Positions 23,832 through 26,784 of a DNA stretch of 26,784 nucleotides are shown piece by piece (position 1 is the stretch's first letter; every line of letters begins with the position of its first letter). The position numbers were made by a program, and so were the translations under genes. The stretch is from JANNXQ01 sp031425095 (GTDB taxonomy: Bacteria > Verrucomicrobiota > Verrucomicrobiia > Chthoniobacterales > Chthoniobacteraceae): positions 1 to 26,784 of the forward strand of contig JANPIS010000271.1 in the NCBI GenBank assembly GCA_031425095.1, given 5' to 3'. Under the pieces are notes generated by a model that saw nothing but the letters and a program-made list of their open reading frames with translations, was not told where the DNA came from and did not search any database.

Positions 23832-25526
23832 CTACACCCGAAAGAGCGCACCCATTTTTTTTCCGAGAATGCGGCTGGCCACCACGATGGTAAGGCCGAG
23901 GAAGACCATCGCCCACACGCCGAGCGCCGCGGCGACGAAGCGCCCCTCGCCCATGAGTTGGAAGAGCTCGTAGATCGCTTTGGTGATCGGAAAGTGCTGC
24001 TGCTTCTGCGCGAGGATGAGCGAGTCGGAGACCTCCAGCATCGCAAAGGAAAAGGCCAGCAGCCCACCCGCGAGCACATTGGCCGCGATGAGCGGAAAGG
24101 TGATGCGTCGCAGCGTCCGCAGCGGCGGGCAACCGAGATTCTGCGCAGCTTCCTCGAGCGTCACGCTCGTCTGCTGGAGCCCGGCGACAGCCGAGCGAAC
24201 GACATACGGCAAGCGGCGCACCGAGTAAGCAATGACGAGCAGGAGAGTTGGGTCCTTCGAGGGATTCAGGAATGCGAATACGCGCCCTTCCTGCGTCATC
24301 GAAATGTAGCCAAAGGCGAGCACGAGTCCCGGCACCGCGAGCGGCAGCATCGCGAGTGCATCGAGCATCGCCCGGCCCGGCAGCGTCGTGCGCACGACGA
24401 TGTAGGCGATCGCCACGCCCAGCAGCAGATCGATGACGGTCGCGCAACTTGCATATTTCAGACTGTTGGCGATCGAGGGCACGGTGAGGTAATGCCCGAG
24501 CGCGGTGTGGTAACGATCGAGCGTCCAATCCGTCGGCAGCACCGTCTGATACCAGTCGCGCGACAGCGACACGAAGATCACGCCCAAGTGCGGCACGAGA
24601 GCCAGGAAAGTGACACCCGCAAATCCCAGCGCGAAGCCCCAACCAACGAGCGCAGAGACCGGTCGCACCGCGCTCGACGTCGTCGCCTTTCCAATTGACG
24701 CGCCGACCGATTGGCCAAACGCGAGCTTGCTCACGGCATAGAGCAGCACCGTGCTGAGGAGCATCACCACGACGAGGGCGAAGGGGAATGGATTCCCGGC
24801 GATCTCCTTGATCCCGTAGAAAATCTGCACCGACGTGACCCGCGTCAGATCAAAGATCAGCGGCACGCCCAGCTCCGTGAACGCGAAGATGAAGACGATG
24901 GTCCCGCCGGCAAATAAGCCGGGCATAATCAGCGGAAGGGTGATCCGGCAAAACTTTCGGAATCCTGTGCAGCCGAGGTTTTCCGCCGCCTCCTCCATCG
25001 CCGGATCGAGGTTGGCGAGCGCAGCGGTGAGGTTGAGGAAGAGGATGGGGTAAAGATGCAGCGCGTTGAGCGCAACGACACCCCACAGCCTTCCCTCGCC
25101 CAGCCAGTCCGGGCCGCCACCCGCCTCCCAAAAGCCGAGATGCGCGAGCAACGCGTTCAACGATCCATTCTGCCCGATCATCTGCCGCACTCCGATCGCG
25201 CCGACGAAAGGCGGGAGAATCATCGGCACCAGGAGCAAGGCCGAGAGCACCTTCTTCCCTGGGAACTCAAAGCGATCCGTGATCAGCGCCAGCGGGAGGG
25301 CAATCGCGAGCGTGAGAGCGGTGCTCGCCGCGGCAAGGAAAAAGGCGTTTCGCAGGCCCTCGAGATAGATGCGATTGCGGAAGATTTCGGCGACGAAATC
25401 CACGGTGAACCTTCCATCCGCATTGAGAAACGCGCCCGTGAGCGTGGCCCCGATCGGCCAGACAAAGAAGCACGCGAAAAAAACGACCGTCAGCACCCAG
25501 ACAAACCAGGCGAAGGACTTCGACAT
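23832..25526 (-). CDS. Fused two-domain ABC permease, FbpB/ferric iron-type
   Basis: This 564-residue protein is an inner-membrane permease of an ABC importer in which two binding-protein-dependent permease domains are fused, as in FbpB/SfuB-type iron(III) uptake systems; related fusions serve thiamine or phosphonate-like substrates. About twelve transmembrane segments are visible. Each half has an EAA loop that contacts the ATPase: EEAAENLGCTGFRKFCRITLP (about 178-198) and EEAAQNLGCPPLRTLRRITFP (about 458-478). The ATG at 25526 gives MSKSFAWFVW just before the first membrane segment; an upstream in-frame start at 25598 would overlap the neighbour and add a non-hydrophobic tail. No binding protein or ATP-binding subunit lies in the window. 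It follows the YbhN-like gene after 38 bases and ends 122 bases before the tRNA. Confidence 0.88.
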   Translation of the reverse strand: MSKSFAWFVWVLTVVFFACFFVWPIGATLTGAFLNADGRFTVDFVAEIFRNRIYLEGLRNAFFLAAASTALTLAIALPLALITDRFEFPGKKVLSALLLVPMILPPFVGAIGVRQMIGQNGSLNALLAHLGFWEAGGGPDWLGEGRLWGVVALNALHLYPILFLNLTAALANLDPAMEEAAENLGCTGFRKFCRITLPLIMPGLFAGGTIVFIFAFTELGVPLIFDLTRVTSVQIFYGIKEIAGNPFPFALVVVMLLSTVLLYAVSKLAFGQSVGASIGKATTSSAVRPVSALVGWGFALGFAGVTFLALVPHLGVIFVSLSRDWYQTVLPTDWTLDRYHTALGHYLTVPSIANSLKYASCATVIDLLLGVAIAYIVVRTTLPGRAMLDALAMLPLAVPGLVLAFGYISMTQEGRVFAFLNPSKDPTLLLVIAYSVRRLPYVVRSAVAGLQQTSVTLEEAAQNLGCPPLRTLRRITFPLIAANVLAGGLLAFSFAMLEVSDSLILAQKQQHFPITKAIYELFQLMGEGRFVAAALGVWAMVFLGLTIVVASRILGKKMGALFRV

Positions 25527-25564
25527 GAAGATCAGCAGTAGCGGGCGGAAATCGCAACGGCGAA

Positions 25565-26524
25565 CTACTTTTCCGACCGCTTGCGGGCGAAATACCACAA
25601 GCCGCCCGGCAGGCTCCAGAGCAGCTCATTCCCGACGGCCAGCACCGACAGCGCGACCACCGTCTCCTTCACGCCAGCACCCGCCGCACCGCCCAGCCCA
25701 ATCTGAAGGTGCTGAAAATAGAAGATCAACAGCATCTCCCGCAGCCCGTGGCCATTGATCGTCACCGGCAGCAAAACCGCAAAAAGCACCACCGGCATGA
25801 TCAACAAAATCTGCCCATAGGTGATGCCGATCTGCAGGGAACGGGCGAAGCAAAAGAGAATCAAGAAACTCAGAAAGTGAATGCCGAACGCGAGCACCAC
25901 AGCCCACCAGAGACCGCAACTGAGCACAAAATGGTTCTTCGTCGCGGCCAGTGTCCGCCGAACTCGCCCGATCCAAACTGGCTCGCGCCTTCCCCGCCGC
26001 ATCCACCACGCGATGCTGGACACGATAGTGAGCACCACACCTCCAAGGATCACGATCCAGCCCACAGAGATCCCGTGCCCCGCAATCTGTTGCAAAGGAG
26101 CCGGCTCCATCACAAATGCCGCTCCGGCCAAGACCAGCAGCGCAAGCAAGGCACTCAAGCGGTCCGTGAAAACACTCGCCGCAGCCGCGGCCTTCCGATC
26201 CGGCGCGAGTTTACAGACCTGGTGAATCTTCACCACGTCGCCACCCGTGCTCCCGGGGAGCACGGAATTGAAGAACTGCCCCTCCCAGGTCAGTGAAAGA
26301 ATCCTCACAAAGGGAAGCTCGATGTGTTGCTGCCTGAGGAAAATCCGCCACCGCACCGCAAGGGAGACGATCAAACCGAAAGTCATCAGCGACCCGACCG
26401 CAACCCACTTGAGATCTACCCGCTCCAAAACTGCCGCCAGTCCCGCCCAGTTCAGCTTCCGGACGACGAGCAGAAGCAGCCCCGCCGAGAACAGGCACCT
26501 GAGGAGAAATTTCAGTCGAGCCAC
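25565..26524 (-). CDS. YbhN/LPG-synthase-TM-like integral membrane protein (flippase-like domain)
   Basis: This 319-residue polytopic membrane protein (about eight hydrophobic segments) belongs to the lysylphosphatidylglycerol synthase transmembrane/UPF0104 family. The best landmark is the conserved motif EGQFFNSVLPGSTGGDVVKIH (81-101). A second is INGHGLREMLLIFYF in the C-terminal third, then LLWSLPGGLWYF near the end. Members are suspected lipid or polyprenyl-phosphate-sugar flippases, and many neighbour glycosyltransferase genes, as here where the preceding gene is a membrane-anchored GT2. The start is a GTG at 26524. Role in this organism is inferred, not shown. Confidence 0.85.
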   Translation of the reverse strand: MARLKFLLRCLFSAGLLLLVVRKLNWAGLAAVLERVDLKWVAVGSLMTFGLIVSLAVRWRIFLRQQHIELPFVRILSLTWEGQFFNSVLPGSTGGDVVKIHQVCKLAPDRKAAAAASVFTDRLSALLALLVLAGAAFVMEPAPLQQIAGHGISVGWIVILGGVVLTIVSSIAWWMRRGRREPVWIGRVRRTLAATKNHFVLSCGLWWAVVLAFGIHFLSFLILFCFARSLQIGITYGQILLIMPVVLFAVLLPVTINGHGLREMLLIFYFQHLQIGLGGAAGAGVKETVVALSVLAVGNELLWSLPGGLWYFARKRSEK

Positions 26525-26599
26525 AAAATCAACGGCATGCTGAGCGAAGCATCCAGAAGGGAAGGAATAACAACTCTCCGCCAGGACTCTGCTGAAAAC

Positions 26600-26784
26600 T
26601 CAAAAGTTAATCCGCTCCTTCTCCACCACCAGCGGTCGATGCAATACCTGCGTATGAATGGCACCGATGTATTCGCCTACAATCCCGATGAAAAAAAGCT
26701 GCACGGACGAGAAGAGAAACAGACCGATTACGGCTGGGGCGATTCCCACGGGAAACTGGTTCCAGAACAAAAGCTTATAGATGA
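26600..26784 (-). CDS. C-terminal fragment of a membrane-anchored GT2 glycosyltransferase (ArnC/GtrB-like)
   Basis: The - strand frame entering from the window edge ends at TGA 26600-26602. It contains a hydrophobic segment (VGIAPAVIGLFLFSSVQLFF) and then the conserved tail GIVGEYIGAIHTQVLHRPLVVEKERINF-like sequence (GEYIGAIHTQ and RPLVVEKE are the key parts). This is the usual end of undecaprenyl-/dolichyl-phosphate sugar transferases with two C-terminal membrane segments. The catalytic domain lies outside the window. It precedes the YbhN-like gene by 75 bases on the same strand; a joint role in lipid-linked sugar handling is inferred. Confidence 0.8.
   Translation of the reverse strand, partial: IYKLLFWNQFPVGIAPAVIGLFLFSSVQLFFIGIVGEYIGAIHTQVLHRPLVVEKERINF

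Overview
The window is GC-rich (low to mid 60 % by eye) bacterial chromosome. It most likely comes from the PVC superphylum, with Verrucomicrobiota favoured over Planctomycetota. The reasons are a planctomycete-type cytochrome c domain fused to a formylglycine-generating-enzyme-like (FGE-like) domain, paired secreted sulfatases, Shine-Dalgarno-poor starts and a DksA-like/L33/S18 ribosomal operon. This placement rests on family content and is not proven. Genes are dense, and no gap between genes exceeds about 200 bases.

Layout. Bases 1-8195 are read on the + strand: the tail of an unknown gene; a secreted parvulin foldase; two translationally coupled ABC-2 permeases; a DksA-like protein followed by rpmG (L33) and rpsR (S18), closed by a clear terminator; a cytochrome c/FGE-like secreted protein; GluQ-type tRNA-Asp modifying synthetase; and a secreted c-type-heme protein of unknown role. 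A bidirectional terminator near 8260 separates these from the - strand genes. Bases 8297-26784 are all read on the - strand. In transcription order (right to left) they are: the tail of a membrane-anchored GT2 glycosyltransferase, a YbhN/LPG-synthase-like membrane protein and a fused iron-type ABC permease; tRNA-Gln(UUG); a three-gene operon of one small membrane-anchored protein and two sulfatases; a ten-gene polysaccharide cluster (asparagine-synthase-like amidotransferase, three GT2, one acetyltransferase, four GT4, one Wzy-like polymerase); and finally a secreted rhodanese.

How it works together. The polysaccharide cluster is packed with ATGA/GTGA overlaps and probably makes a cell-surface or exported heteropolysaccharide: GT2 and GT4 enzymes assemble a repeat unit, the acetyltransferase and amidotransferase decorate it, and the Wzy-like protein polymerises it. 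No initiating phosphoglycosyltransferase, flippase or export channel lies in the window. The adjacent sulfatase operon is a natural partner for sulfated glycan use or remodelling. Both sulfatases carry the CxPxR maturation motif, but the only FGE-like domain here lacks the catalytic cysteines.

Most notable: (i) gluQ has no ATG, GTG or TTG upstream of its HIGH motif, and its 5' end lies inside a 16-bp inverted repeat; (ii) the DksA-like, L33 and S18 proteins have all lost zinc-binding cysteines, suggesting a zinc-free operon; (iii) the cysteine-less FGE-like/cytochrome fusion and an uncharacterised CANCH heme protein. I found no CRISPR array, insertion sequence, prophage or obvious defence system.
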